Counted from the first letter of the stretch, positions 7,841 to 17,048 are shown. The stretch is 64,000 nucleotides of DNA from Mesorhizobium sp. B1-1-8 (GCF_006442795.2 NZ_CP083956.1:3635501-3699500); one strand, 5' to 3'. Program-made: numbers and translations. Notes: a model not told the origin generated them from the letters alone.

Positions 7841-10069
7841 ATGACACGCATCACGCGACGACTGGGAGCCAGGACTCTGGCGCACCCGGCGGATCTGATA
7901 GCGATGTTTGTCCTGATTGCCAGGCCGCTTGCCTTTGGAATTGCCCTCTTGCTGGCTGGTCCGACGCAGGCGCAGGCCCCGGCAAGCGTGCCGCCTGAAA
8001 GGGTCAAACAGCTGTTCGAGCTTCTCGGTGACCCGTCGGTGAAGGCCTGGGTGACAGAACAGCACAATCAGGAATCCAAATCTACGGGGGGCACTGCCCA
8101 GGCAGGGATTGCTCCGGCCGGCGCATCGTCCGACGCGGTGGCCGCACCAGGCCGGATGAACACGATGGCATCCTCGATGCTCGATCGGATCAGGCATCAT
8201 TTCCAACGAATCGTACGGACGTTGCCCCTCTTGCCAGGCCAGTTCGCACGCGTTCGGGCAGCGACCATGGACGATATGTCCAGCAAGGGATCCGCCGGCG
8301 TACTCTTGCTGGTCGCGATGTTCATCGCCGCAGGATTCGCGCTCACCTGGGCGACCTACAAGCTCACGCGTCCATTTCGTCTTTGGATCATCGCGCAGCC
8401 GAAGGACACCCCAGCCGGGCGAGCCAAGAACATTGGCGGCCGCACGCTTTATTCCAGCATTCTGATCGTCTCCTTCGCCTTGGGCAGCGCCGGCGCCTTT
8501 ATGTTGTTCGACTGGCCGATGCTTATCCGCGAAATCGTCCTGACGTTTCTGATAGCTGCAGTCGCAGCATGGGGGGTGCGCATGTACATCGTGGCCCTGC
8601 TCGTCCCTTCCTTCATCAACATCGAGAACGCCGCCCAGGTTCGTGCCTTGCCGATCACCAACGAAACAGCGGACCATTGGACCTATTGGCTATCCCGGAT
8701 CCTCGGCGTCTTGGCTTTCTTCGCCGCCGCGTTTCTCCTCTTGCCGGGTCTCGGCATCGATCGGGATGGAATGCTGGTGCTGTCGACGGGCGCCGATTTC
8801 GTGCTGTTGCTGCTCTTGCTGCTTGCCGTTTGGCGTCGGCCAAGGATACAGCGGGACGGTATGCGCCGAAACGGTCACACGGCAGCGACATGGTTGTTGA
8901 CGGCCTATTTCGTCGTCCTGTTCCTGCAGCGTATCGCCGGCCTCAATAGACCCTTCTGGTTTACCTTTGCCGCATTCTTCCTGCCCCTGGCGATCGTGCT
9001 GACGCAGCGCGGCGTCAATTTCGTCCTGCGGCCGGGTTCGGAAGATGTCGGACGCCCGACGATCCCGGCGGTGACGATCGCGGCCATCGATCGCGGAATC
9101 CGGATGCTTTTGATCCTGGCGGCGGCTTATTTTCTGGCGCGCGTCTGGGGTCTGGACATGCAGTCCATGGAAGGCGGCGATACGACGACCACGCTCATCT
9201 TGCGCGGCTTGATCAACGTCATGGTCATCGCGCTTGCCGCCGATTTCGGTTGGTCGATCATCAAAGCTTTAATCCAACGAGAACTGGGCATCGAGACGCC
9301 GCACGCGGTGGTCGGCGAGGAGGACGCCCCGACCCTCGATCCTCAGCAGGCGCGGCTGCGCACGCTCTTGCCGATCATCCAGAACATTCTGCTCGCAGTG
9401 ATCGTGGTGATGGCGGTGCTGATGATGCTCGCCTCGATGGGTATCCCGATCGCGCCGTTGATCGCCGGCGCCGGCGTCGTCGGTGTCGCCATCGGATTTG
9501 GAGCGCAAACCATAGTCAAGGACGTCATTTCGGGCATATTTTTTCTGCTCGATGATGCCTTTCGCGTCGGCGAATACATTACATCCGGCCGTTATGTCGG
9601 AACGGTCGAGAGCTTTTCCCTGCGCTCGGTGAAGCTGCGCCACCATCGTGGCCCGCTGTTCACAATCCCTTTCGGTGAACTCGGGGCGGTGCAAAACCAG
9701 AGCCGTGACTGGGTCACCGACAAATTCAACATCACCGTCGGCTATGACACCGATATCGACTTCGCCCGCAGGCTGATCAAGCGAATCGGCCTCGAACTGG
9801 CGGAAGATCCCGAATTCAAAAACTGGGTGCTCGAACCGATCAAGATGCAGGGCGTACAGGAGTTCGGCGAGTACGGCATCGTATTGAGGATGAAGGTCAA
9901 AACCAGGCCGGGAGGCGCCTTCGGCATGAAGGGCAAATTCTATGTGCGAATCCGCCAAGCCTTCAAGGAGCAAGGCATCGAACTCCCATTCCCGACCGTT
10001 CACGTCCAGGGGCTGCAGAACCCCCCGGAGACAGAGAATATGAAGGTTTTGAGATTACGCCCGAGTTAA
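7841..10069 (+). CDS. Large MscS-family mechanosensitive channel
   Basis: 742 residues from ATG 7841 (MTRITRRLGARTL). Upstream in-frame codons look non-coding. A signal peptide or first helix (FVLIARPLAFGIALLLAGPTQAQA) is followed by a periplasmic stretch and about ten hydrophobic segments. The MscS core begins near residue 530: VIVVMAVLMMLASMGIPIAPLIAGAGVVGVAIGFGAQTIVKDVISGIF, the pore helix and its glycine/alanine packing, then the beta domain (FRVGEYITSGRYVGTVESFSLRSVKLRHHRGPLFTIPFGEL). At roughly 740 residues it belongs to the MscK/YbdG-like long members rather than the about 290-residue MscS. It would act as an inner-membrane pressure-release valve at hypo-osmotic shock. Confidence 0.9.
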   Translation: MTRITRRLGARTLAHPADLIAMFVLIARPLAFGIALLLAGPTQAQAPASVPPERVKQLFELLGDPSVKAWVTEQHNQESKSTGGTAQAGIAPAGASSDAVAAPGRMNTMASSMLDRIRHHFQRIVRTLPLLPGQFARVRAATMDDMSSKGSAGVLLLVAMFIAAGFALTWATYKLTRPFRLWIIAQPKDTPAGRAKNIGGRTLYSSILIVSFALGSAGAFMLFDWPMLIREIVLTFLIAAVAAWGVRMYIVALLVPSFINIENAAQVRALPITNETADHWTYWLSRILGVLAFFAAAFLLLPGLGIDRDGMLVLSTGADFVLLLLLLLAVWRRPRIQRDGMRRNGHTAATWLLTAYFVVLFLQRIAGLNRPFWFTFAAFFLPLAIVLTQRGVNFVLRPGSEDVGRPTIPAVTIAAIDRGIRMLLILAAAYFLARVWGLDMQSMEGGDTTTTLILRGLINVMVIALAADFGWSIIKALIQRELGIETPHAVVGEEDAPTLDPQQARLRTLLPIIQNILLAVIVVMAVLMMLASMGIPIAPLIAGAGVVGVAIGFGAQTIVKDVISGIFFLLDDAFRVGEYITSGRYVGTVESFSLRSVKLRHHRGPLFTIPFGELGAVQNQSRDWVTDKFNITVGYDTDIDFARRLIKRIGLELAEDPEFKNWVLEPIKMQGVQEFGEYGIVLRMKVKTRPGGAFGMKGKFYVRIRQAFKEQGIELPFPTVHVQGLQNPPETENMKVLRLRPS

Positions 10070-10499
10070 CGACGGCTGTCACGCAGTCGCACATCAATGG
10101 AGGGTCCGAAACTATCTCCTACGATATCACATAGGGACCGCTGCGCTCCGTCTCGATACCTTCAAAGTGGACCGTGAGCGCATAGCCATTGAAAATCGAG
10201 AGGCCACGACAAAGATCTTTGATTGCTGCTCCAGCCACAGCAGAGACTCTGCAGCAGCTGCTACGGGGTGTCTCGGCAACGGACCTTCGTTTGCAATGAC
10301 GAGTGGATTGGAAGTCTTTGCGTTCGAGCGTCCAAATACCTTTTAGAAAGCCGGACATTTGGTCTCGGGACCAGTGGTGGCGCATGATGGAACAGATAGC
10401 TTTCGCAATGCTCCGCTGACGCAGGTCTTCCATCAGGAGCACCCCATTGTAGGTATATTGTTGGAGTCTTTACGCCGCCCGCCGCTTTCACAACCACCG
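10070..10499. other. Intergenic region without recognisable gene
   Basis: 430 bases between the channel gene and traD. Short open frames occur on both strands, but they have Arg/Ser-rich shadow-like composition and no ribosome binding site. I see no RNA gene or attachment site. It marks the left border of the mobilisation module. Confidence 0.4.
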
Positions 10500-10748
10500 C
10501 TAAGTTCGTTCTTCCTTTTGCTGTTCAATCCCTTCCGCGTTGAACGCCTGCTTTCCCTTCGCGACCCACAATTCCCTCGCATGCTCGCCTTCATGGCTTT
10601 GGAGCTTGGCGGCGATCCATAGGAGCGCGCCGTAGATGATCGCTCGATCGTCATTGGTCAGCTCGACGATGCCTGCCTTGGCGACGAGACCGCCGAGTTC
10701 GATCAGATGTCGGGTGCGTCTGCGGCGCTCAACCTGCCAGGCACGCAT
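10500..10748 (-). CDS. traD: TraD-like conjugal transfer protein
   Basis: 82 residues starting MRAWQVERRRRTRHLIELGGLVAKAGIVEL. The start ATG at 10748 lies one base after the traC stop codon, which decides it over a longer frame reaching 10892. The R-rich N-terminus and the 'LGGLV-KAG' segment match the short TraD proteins of Ti and Sym plasmids, which sit with TraC beside the relaxase and are accessory to DNA processing at oriT. It is not the TraD/VirD4 coupling ATPase of F-type systems. Confidence 0.7.
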   Translation of the reverse strand: MRAWQVERRRRTRHLIELGGLVAKAGIVELTNDDRAIIYGALLWIAAKLQSHEGEHARELWVAKGKQAFNAEGIEQQKEERT

Positions 10749-10749
10749 G

Positions 10750-11076
10750 TCATTGCGAGCCAGAGCCGCTTGCCGGCGATTGTGGGCTGCCCGGTTGCGC
10801 TGGAGCGCTGCGATCGTTGCGCATAGATGCCGGAGCAATTCGCCGGGACCTGCTCTCGAAAAACATCGCCCCACGCTTGGCCCATGCCTCACGCTTTGAG
10901 GCGTCTTTCGTTTCAGCGATTGCTACGAGCGCCCCGGCTAGTTCGTCGCTGCTGAGTTCATCGGCGCCGGTGGCGATCACCAGTTCACCGAGCTGCTGTA
11001 CCTTTCGCGTCTTGAGCTCTCGCGCCTTGTCTTCCAGCGCCCTCAGTTCCGCGTCGAAGTCACGTGGTTTACGCAT
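10750..11076 (-). CDS. traC: TraC-like conjugal transfer protein
   Basis: 108 residues from ATG 11076 (MRKPRDFDAELRALEDKARELK), with GGGGA upstream. A second ATG at 11088 would add four residues. The protein is charged and probably helical, with a predicted coiled coil at residues 5-30 and a 'QLGELVIATGAD' segment similar to Ti-plasmid TraC. It is thought to aid relaxosome assembly. It is divergent from traA across the oriT-like region and coupled to traD. Confidence 0.75.
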   Translation of the reverse strand: MRKPRDFDAELRALEDKARELKTRKVQQLGELVIATGADELSSDELAGALVAIAETKDASKREAWAKRGAMFFESRSRRIAPASMRNDRSAPAQPGSPQSPASGSGSQ

Positions 11077-11185
11077 GGCTGTCCCCATTGATTGTCGATC
11101 CGACGATGATAGGGGAGCGTCCGCCAGAAGGCTTCAGGGTTGCCGAGACAGCCCGGGACGGGCTGGTCCATCCCGAGATTTTTTC

Positions 11186-11225
11186 GAGGGAGGGCGCGCT
11201 TATACGTCGTGCCGACGTGCGGTTT
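11186..11225 (+). other. oriT: oriT-like sequence (Ti/RSF1010 type)
   Basis: The segment contains AGGGCGCGCTTATAC followed by a 6-bp inverted repeat, ACGTCG-tgc-CGACGT (11204-11218). It resembles the nic region of Ti plasmids and RSF1010-type oriTs (a GGGCGC...TTA/ATTATAC core). It sits between traC and traA, exactly where oriT lies in Ti and Sym plasmids, and 24 bases upstream of the relaxase start. The exact nick position is not assigned. Confidence 0.7.
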
Positions 11226-11248
11226 GCCGTGCAAATGATCTGATCGCG

Positions 11249-14200
11249 ATGGCGATCTATCATCTTCACGTCAAGGTCATTGGCCGCAAGGCTGGGAGCA
11301 GTGCCGTGGCATCCGCCGCCTACCGCTCGGCTTCGCGGTTACGCGACGAGCGCATCGAACGTGTCCAAGACTTCTCGGCCAAGCGCGGTGTTGTGCATTC
11401 GGAGGTGATGCTGCCGGAGAATGCGCCGGATGCCTGGAGCGAGCGCGAACGGCTGTGGAACGATGTCGAGGCGTTCGAGGTGCGTAAGGATGCGCAGCTG
11501 GCCCGGGAAGTGGAATTTGCTCTGCCGCGCGAACTGAGCCAGGCACAAGGCATCGAGCTGGCGCGCGACTTCGTGCAGGCCGAATTTGTCAGCCAGGGCA
11601 TGGTCGCCGACCTCAATGTGCATTGGGACAGGGCAGAGGATGGCAGTCCAAAACCTCATGCCCATGTCATGCTCACCATGCGCTCGGTGGACGAGAACGG
11701 TTTTGGTGCGAAAGTCCGCGACTGGAACAGCACCGACCTTGTCGAGCGCTGGCGCGAGCGATGGGCCGAGCTTGCCAATGAGCGGCTTGCCGAACTCGAC
11801 ATCGACGCGCGCATCGATCATCGCAGTCTGGAAGCGCAGGGCATTGCCCTGGAGCCGCAAACCCAGATTGGTGCGCCGGCTCAACGCATTGAAGGCGGCG
11901 GCCTTGCCGCTACCGGCATTGACGCGGATCGCGCCGAACTGCATCGCGAGATCGCACGCAACAATGGCGCACGGATCATCGCGGATCCTAACCTTGCGCT
12001 GAATGCCATCACGCATCAGCAATCGACCTTCACTCGAAAAGACATTGCCAAGTTCGCGCATCGCCACAGCGACGGAATGGAGCAGTTCAACGCGGTCATG
12101 GCCGCCATCGGCAACGCGCCCGACCTCGTCGAACTCGGCAAGGACGGACGCGGCGAAGATCGCTTCACCACCCGGCAGATGATCGAGACCGAACAGCGCG
12201 TGCATCGCGCGGCGGAACGCATGGCCGAAGCTGACCGCCATGCGGTGAGTGACGCACAGCGCGAGGCAGCTTTGGCACGGGCAGCGCAACGCGGGCTTGT
12301 CCTGTCAGGCGAGCAGGCCGATGCACTGGATCACATCACCGACGGCCGCGGTCTTGGTGTCGTCGTCGGCCTTGCCGGAACCGGCAAGAGCGCAATGCTG
12401 GGGGTTGCGCGCCAGGCATGGGCAGCAGCAGGCTACGAAGTTCGAGGCGCCGCACTCTCCGGCATCGCGGCCGAGAATCTCGAAAGCGGATCAAGTATCC
12501 CGTCACGCACCATCGCCAGTATGGAACATGGTTGGGGGCAGGGCAGCGATCTTCTCACCGCGCGTGATGTCCTGGTGATCGATGAGGCCGGCATGGTCGG
12601 CACGCGCCAGTTGGAGCGCGTGCTCTCCCATGCAGCGGAAGCCGGCGCAAAGGTCGTGCTGGTCGGTGATCCCCAGCAGTTGCAGGCGATTGAAGCGGGT
12701 GCTGCGTTCCGCTCGATCCATGAGCGTCATGGCGGCGTCGAAATCGGCCAGGTGCGCAGGCAGCGCGAGGACTGGCAGCGCGATGCGACGCGCGATCTGG
12801 CGACTGGCAGGATCGGCGCTGCGATCGACGCTTATGATGCGCAAGGCCTGGTGCACCGGGCCGCGACGCGCAATGAGGCGCGCAGCGATCTGGTCGAGCG
12901 CTGGGACCGCGACAGGCAGGCAGACCCCGAAGCGAGCCGGATCATTCTCACCCACACAAACAACGAAGTGCTCGCGCTCAACCAGGCAGCGCGCGAGCGC
13001 ATGCGCGCTGCCGGCGATCTCGGCGAAGAAATGCAGGTCGCTGTGGAACGCGGTGCAAGAAACTTCGCAGCCGGCGACCGTGTCATGTTCCTGCGTAACG
13101 AGCGCGGGCTCGTCGTCAAGAACGGAACGCTCGGTGTGATCGAAGAGGTCAGCACACAGAGCATGGCCGTGCGCACCGACGATGGCAGGTCTGTGCGCTT
13201 TGACCTGAAAGACTATGCCCACATTGACCATGGCTATGCCGCGACCATTCACAAGGCCCAAGGCATGACCGTCGACCGCGCCCATGTGCTCGCTACGCCG
13301 GGCATGGATGCGCACGGCAGCTACGTCGCGCTGTCAAGGCATCGAGATGGCTTGGACCTGCATTACAGCCGCGATGACTTTGCCACGCGGGAGCGGCTGG
13401 TCCTTACGCTTTCACGCAACCGCGCAAAGGACATGGCGTCGGATTACGAGCAAGCCGATCCGGCGCAGAGCTATGCCGAATGGCGCGGCATCACTTTCCG
13501 GCAGCGTGTGGTCGAGATCGTGCGTCGGATCGTTCCGGAGAAGCTGCGCGACAGAATCAGCGGGCTGCTGGAGGGGTTGCGCTCGCCGGGCGACGCCGAG
13601 CTCGGCCAGAACCGTGGGCACAGGCCGGGAAGGGAAGATGTTGGGGCGCAAATTGGAGATGCCGGGCCCGCGCGTGAAAGAGAAGCTTCCGCCAGGGGAG
13701 TGCCGCGCGAAACGGGCGCGGCGGTGGACCGGGAAGCAGCGTTGCGCAGCGCTCGCACGAAGGCGCTTGTTCGTCACGCGCGCGCGCTCGACGCTATCCT
13801 GCGCACCGGAGATGCGGACGGGCAGGGTAGTCCGGAGCAGATGCGCGAATTGCGACATGCCCGCACCGCTTTCGAAAAAGTTCGGCCGCATGGCTGGCGC
13901 GATGCCGAAGCGGCCTACGCGAAAAATCCCAAGCTTTTTCGTGAAGCGGCGACCGGTCGCGTCAACCGCGCTGTGCTGGCGCTCCAGCTTGAAACCGAAA
14001 TCCGCACTGGGCTGGACACCGATCCGAGCTTGCGGGCGGACCGTTTTGTGGAACGTTGGCAAAAGCTCGACCTCACGGCCCAGCGGCGATACCAGGCCGG
14101 CGACATGTCTGGCTATAGGTCAGCGAGGTCGGCCATGTCCGATATGGCCAAGAGCCTCGAACGCGATCCGCAGCTGGAATCCCTTCTTGCCAACCGCAAG

Positions 14201-14302
14201 CGCGAGCTCGGCATCAGCATCGATTCCGGCCGGCGCCTCGGCGCGGAACTCGCCTTCAACCAAGGGATCGGGCTCGGGAGGGGGCGCGGCATCGGACTCT
14301 AA
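11249..14302 (+). CDS. traA: TraA relaxase/helicase (Ti-type, MobA/MobL relaxase domain)
   Basis: 1017 residues from ATG 11249 (MAIYHLHVKVIGRKAG). The frame is open farther upstream, but the family starts here. Residues 1-220 form the MobA/MobL relaxase, with the metal-binding PHAHVMLTMR and 'AYRSASRLRDER' segments. Near residue 370-400 a RecD/TraI-like helicase begins, with Walker A (GLAGTGKSAM), Walker B (VLVIDEAGMVGT), GDPQQLQAIEAGAAF and a late GYAATIHKAQGMTVDRAHVL motif. It would nick oriT and unwind the transferred strand. No coupling protein or mating-pair genes are present in the window, so transfer would need a helper element. The C-terminus ends in a Gly/Arg-rich tail (GIGLGRGRGIGL). 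Confidence 0.92.
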   Translation: MAIYHLHVKVIGRKAGSSAVASAAYRSASRLRDERIERVQDFSAKRGVVHSEVMLPENAPDAWSERERLWNDVEAFEVRKDAQLAREVEFALPRELSQAQGIELARDFVQAEFVSQGMVADLNVHWDRAEDGSPKPHAHVMLTMRSVDENGFGAKVRDWNSTDLVERWRERWAELANERLAELDIDARIDHRSLEAQGIALEPQTQIGAPAQRIEGGGLAATGIDADRAELHREIARNNGARIIADPNLALNAITHQQSTFTRKDIAKFAHRHSDGMEQFNAVMAAIGNAPDLVELGKDGRGEDRFTTRQMIETEQRVHRAAERMAEADRHAVSDAQREAALARAAQRGLVLSGEQADALDHITDGRGLGVVVGLAGTGKSAMLGVARQAWAAAGYEVRGAALSGIAAENLESGSSIPSRTIASMEHGWGQGSDLLTARDVLVIDEAGMVGTRQLERVLSHAAEAGAKVVLVGDPQQLQAIEAGAAFRSIHERHGGVEIGQVRRQREDWQRDATRDLATGRIGAAIDAYDAQGLVHRAATRNEARSDLVERWDRDRQADPEASRIILTHTNNEVLALNQAARERMRAAGDLGEEMQVAVERGARNFAAGDRVMFLRNERGLVVKNGTLGVIEEVSTQSMAVRTDDGRSVRFDLKDYAHIDHGYAATIHKAQGMTVDRAHVLATPGMDAHGSYVALSRHRDGLDLHYSRDDFATRERLVLTLSRNRAKDMASDYEQADPAQSYAEWRGITFRQRVVEIVRRIVPEKLRDRISGLLEGLRSPGDAELGQNRGHRPGREDVGAQIGDAGPAREREASARGVPRETGAAVDREAALRSARTKALVRHARALDAILRTGDADGQGSPEQMRELRHARTAFEKVRPHGWRDAEAAYAKNPKLFREAATGRVNRAVLALQLETEIRTGLDTDPSLRADRFVERWQKLDLTAQRRYQAGDMSGYRSARSAMSDMAKSLERDPQLESLLANRKRELGISIDSGRRLGAELAFNQGIGLGRGRGIGL

Positions 14303-14431
14303 CCCATCCGATCTGCCGCCGTTACCACGCCGCCTTGCGACACGGCAGCGATCCCTCTTGCGTGGCCATAGACACCTTGTTCTGTCTGGCCCATCAGGTA
14401 TCAGAAACACCCAGCAAGAGGCAGGCCAGCT

Positions 14432-14635
14432 ATGCCGGAACCCGACCGCATCATCCGCCGCAGAACCGTTCTTGCCCGGACCGGCCTGTCCCGCTCAACC
14501 ATGTATCGCAAGATCGCCGAAGGGACGTTCCCGGCTCAGATCAAAATCAGCGTCAACGGTGCGGGCTGGCGCGAATCCGAGATCAATCAGTGGATCGACA
14601 ATCCGGTTGCATGGCGACCTGGGCGTCAGCTCTGA
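14432..14635 (+). CDS. AlpA-family DNA-binding regulator
   Basis: 67 residues (MPEPDRIIRRRTVLARTGLS...). It shows the AlpA/MerR-like winged helix-turn-helix pattern: 'RRRTVLARTGLSRSTMYRKIAEGTFPAQIKI', then GWRESEINQWI. AlpA proteins act as excisionase-like factors or activators of integrase genes in phages and islands. It lies 129 bases after traA and its 3' end overlaps the convergent XRE gene by 10 bases. Confidence 0.85.
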   Translation: MPEPDRIIRRRTVLARTGLSRSTMYRKIAEGTFPAQIKISVNGAGWRESEINQWIDNPVAWRPGRQL

Positions 14636-14856
14636 TTGCGAGACAAACGCACCCCTGGGCCGCCGCCATTCTCTGGGATGAACTCAATCCCGGCAGCTTC
14701 AAGCGCGGTTCTTATCTGATCTACGGTAGATTGCTTCAACGCCTCACCTCGCTCGAAGCGAACAATGGTCTGGGTGGAAACCCTGGCTTCTTTTGAGAGG
14801 TCCAAAACGCCCCACCCCAATGCAGCCCGAGCCATGCGGCACTGCACCGGATTCAT
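14626..14856 (-). CDS. Small XRE-family helix-turn-helix regulator
   Basis: 76 residues from ATG 14856: MNPVQCRMARAALGWGVLDLSKEARVSTQTIVRFERGEALKQSTVDQIRTALEAAGIEFI. This is a Cro/CI-type fold with a helix-turn-helix around residues 18-40 ('DLSKEARVSTQTIVRFERG'). It is convergent with alpA. A perfect 11-bp inverted repeat lies immediately upstream of its start codon, a likely autoregulatory operator. The short monomeric layout ending after 'IEFIPENGGGPGVRL' is common in rhizobial islands. Confidence 0.85.
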   Translation of the reverse strand: MNPVQCRMARAALGWGVLDLSKEARVSTQTIVRFERGEALKQSTVDQIRTALEAAGIEFIPENGGGPGVRLSRNQS

Positions 14857-14881
14857 AAAATCACCATTCTATGGTGATTTT
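14857..14881. promoter_or_regulatory. Perfect inverted repeat upstream of the XRE gene (probable operator)
   Basis: AAAATCACCAT - TCT - ATGGTGATTTT: 11-bp perfect arms with a 3-base spacer, directly abutting the XRE start codon. This position and symmetry fit an operator bound by the dimeric XRE repressor, which would block its own promoter and possibly the rightward promoter of the 14992 gene. Confidence 0.75.
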
Positions 14882-14991
14882 GGTTGCTTAGATAATGCAC
14901 TGTGTGTAGTCTCGGTTTCACTTGGCGGCCGGATGGGTGATGCAACACCAATCCGGCCTGGCCACGCCAAAGCTGTTGAGGAGCTCGGATC

Positions 14992-15570
14992 ATGGCTGAT
15001 TCCGACAATAGCACGACTTTGCCTTCCGTCATCCGCAGGGAACTATTTCGCGCAACAACCGACCCTGCCGTGACAGTGTGGCGCGAGTGGCAAGCTGCTC
15101 ATGAAGAGACCGATCGGTTGAGCCGCGAGCAGCAGCGTCTGGAGCGGAGGCTCGTAGAAGAAGTCGGCTTTCCCAAAGTGATGATCCGATTGTCAGATGA
15201 CAGGGGCGCTACGCCGGCTTCACATGAGGCCCTTCGCGGTGTGTTGGGCGTCGGATCTATGGAGACGGAGATAGCTGCGAAGGTCGAGGCCGATTTGGCG
15301 GTTCATCAGGCGCGCTGGGAGGCCTATGACCGGGCGATTGGCTATTCTGCCACGTTGCGTGCTGAAAGTGAGGCAGCCGGTCAGGCGGAGACGTTGCTTG
15401 AGGCACTGTCAGAAACACCAGCTATCTCCCTTGCCGGCGTCGCAGCGAAGCTTGATGCCATACTAAGGGAAGGGCAGCCGTCGAAGGACGATCCCGAGTT
15501 TCCTTGGCCGCAAATCCGCTCGGTAATGGAGGATATTGGTCGGATCGGTGTGGATAAAGAGCCAAGCTGA
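14992..15570 (+). CDS. Hypothetical protein of the mobile element
   Basis: 192 residues from ATG 14992, with GAGGAG about 10 bases upstream. Acidic and mostly helical: residues 25-60 (REWQAAHEETDRLSREQQRLERRLVEEVG) look like a coiled coil, and a second helical stretch (AAKVEADLAVHQARWEAYDRAI) follows. There are no catalytic motifs or membrane segments. Its location just right of the XRE operator suggests control by that repressor. I do not recognise the family. Confidence 0.65.
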   Translation: MADSDNSTTLPSVIRRELFRATTDPAVTVWREWQAAHEETDRLSREQQRLERRLVEEVGFPKVMIRLSDDRGATPASHEALRGVLGVGSMETEIAAKVEADLAVHQARWEAYDRAIGYSATLRAESEAAGQAETLLEALSETPAISLAGVAAKLDAILREGQPSKDDPEFPWPQIRSVMEDIGRIGVDKEPS

Positions 15571-15672
15571 CGGCACAACGCCGTTCGAGCACTTCGCAAC
15601 TCCCCTTTCATTCCGAAGTTTGGCTGGTCTCGCGTCGGGAGCCTACGCGACCAACTTTTCTACAAGGGAGTA

Positions 15673-16248
15673 ATGCAATTGCGAAAGGCATTGGTTGAAT
15701 CAACACGCCCCCGCGTCATCCAGGCAAGGCCAAAGCCTGTAAACGAGAATAGCTCGCATCCCGCAGATCAGCATGTCGGCAGGCAGATCGCGATCGTTCG
15801 CGTCCAGTCGGACGTATCGCAAGCTCAGCTTGCGCGATCCATAGGCATCAGCTTCCAGCAGCTCCAGAAATACGAGAACGCGAGGAACCGCGTTAGCGCA
15901 TCCATGCTTTACGAGATCGGCAGGTCGCTGGACATTCCTGTAAGTCGTTTTTTCGAAGGCCTGCCCGGAAATGAAACCAGCCGAGAGCCTTCACCCCTCC
16001 CGGTGGACGAGCGCATAGACTTCATCGCCAGCGCGGAAGGCCGGCGCCTCATCGAAGGATTAATGAATCTTCATCCGCGCGTGCGCGGCCGGGTGGCGGC
16101 CTTGATCGCCGCATTGGGGGAAGAACTGGCGGTCCTCGATATAGACCGGGGCAGCGCCACGACCGGAGAACTGGCGCTGACGGCGCGCGAGACGGTTGGG
16201 CCCACAGGTAATCACGCAAGCGAATCTGGTGTCGCCACGCTGAAATAG
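15673..16248 (+). CDS. XRE-family transcriptional regulator
   Basis: 191 residues from ATG 15673, with AAGGGAG 5 bases upstream. A helix-turn-helix domain lies at about residues 35-90: VGRQIAIVRVQSDVSQAQLARSIGISFQQLQKYENARNRVSASMLYEIGRSLDIPVSRFFEGLP, typical of rhizobial XRE regulators (SinR/PraR-like 'QLQKYENG' type). The C-terminal part (residues 115-155) is a helical segment probably used for dimerisation. The long basic N-terminal lead (LRKALVESTRPRVIQARPKP) is unusual. Targets are unknown. Confidence 0.82.
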   Translation: MQLRKALVESTRPRVIQARPKPVNENSSHPADQHVGRQIAIVRVQSDVSQAQLARSIGISFQQLQKYENARNRVSASMLYEIGRSLDIPVSRFFEGLPGNETSREPSPLPVDERIDFIASAEGRRLIEGLMNLHPRVRGRVAALIAALGEELAVLDIDRGSATTGELALTARETVGPTGNHASESGVATLK

Positions 16249-16259
16249 CGGCGATCGGC

Positions 16260-16927
16260 ACAGGGCATTTCGCCCATAGTGCGATTTTGCGCCGAAGACC
16301 GCCGACTGGCCAAAACCGGCGGAAAAAACGGCTGAATTCCAAAGATCAAGCCGGTGTCGAATCGCCCGATGTGTCAAAGTACTGTGTGAACTCAATCGGA
16401 TGGAGTGGCGCAGGCGGGCCAGTTCGAACGCACGATTGTCGTCAACCTGAGGCGGGCTGGTGTATTGAAACGATAGGGTGATTCCAGGTCCGAGGGTCCC
16501 CTGGATTTTGATCTCTTCGCTACTGTCCTTGACCGCCTTCCGCGTCCGTCGGCTGCGCGAGTCTTTGGCCTTGCGTAGGGCATCCTCGATCGCCGAGATG
16601 TCGTCATGTCCGTAGCGGCCCCAAGAATCGGGTTGCAGGGTAATCGCCGAAATATCGTCCTCGAGATCGGCCTTGTGAGAGTTGCACGACGGCAAGCGTT
16701 GAGGACTAGTTCCACTGCCCTTGTAGCTTCCCATCCGGCACGAAGCGGCGCCCGATGACATGCTCCCGCGTCTTGTTGCCGGGAGTGAGGGCGAGCCCGC
16801 AATAGACACAGGTCTGATTGCGAAGCGACAGGGGGCGTTCGGGTGGCAAATCCATCACTTCAGACTGAGAGGCGGTCGATTCCATAGGTTCATAATAGCG
16901 CCGAACGCAATTAGAGGCCAAACCCAA
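16260..16927 (-). pseudogene. Frameshifted HNH-type zinc-binding gene
   Basis: The first frame (16927 down to 16706) reads ...RNQTCVYCGLALTPGNKTREHVIGRRFVPDGKLQGQWN and then meets a stop. The continuation appears in two other frames: LVLNACRR, then CNSHKADLEDDISAITLQPDSWGRY. Assembled, this gives a CxxC ... REHVIGR ... CxxCN arrangement like small HNH nucleases. Restoring it requires two one-base additions within about 30 bases (near 16700 and 16677), so two single-base losses are likely and do not cancel. The 3' end is uncertain and may be nearer 16380. Confidence 0.65.
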
Positions 16928-17048
16928 CGATAGGCATCAACGTGCAATGGATTGCAGCGATGCCATATGCGTATGAATTCTTCGTACGGTGCACTCTGTA
17001 GTAGGCTCGTCAAATTGCCAATCTCGCGCGAAAGCTAAGGGGCAGCGA

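Noticed and set aside
11339..12289. A 316-residue minus-strand frame inside traA
   Set aside because: It is a shadow of the high-GC traA gene; the plus strand contains the relaxase and helicase motifs.
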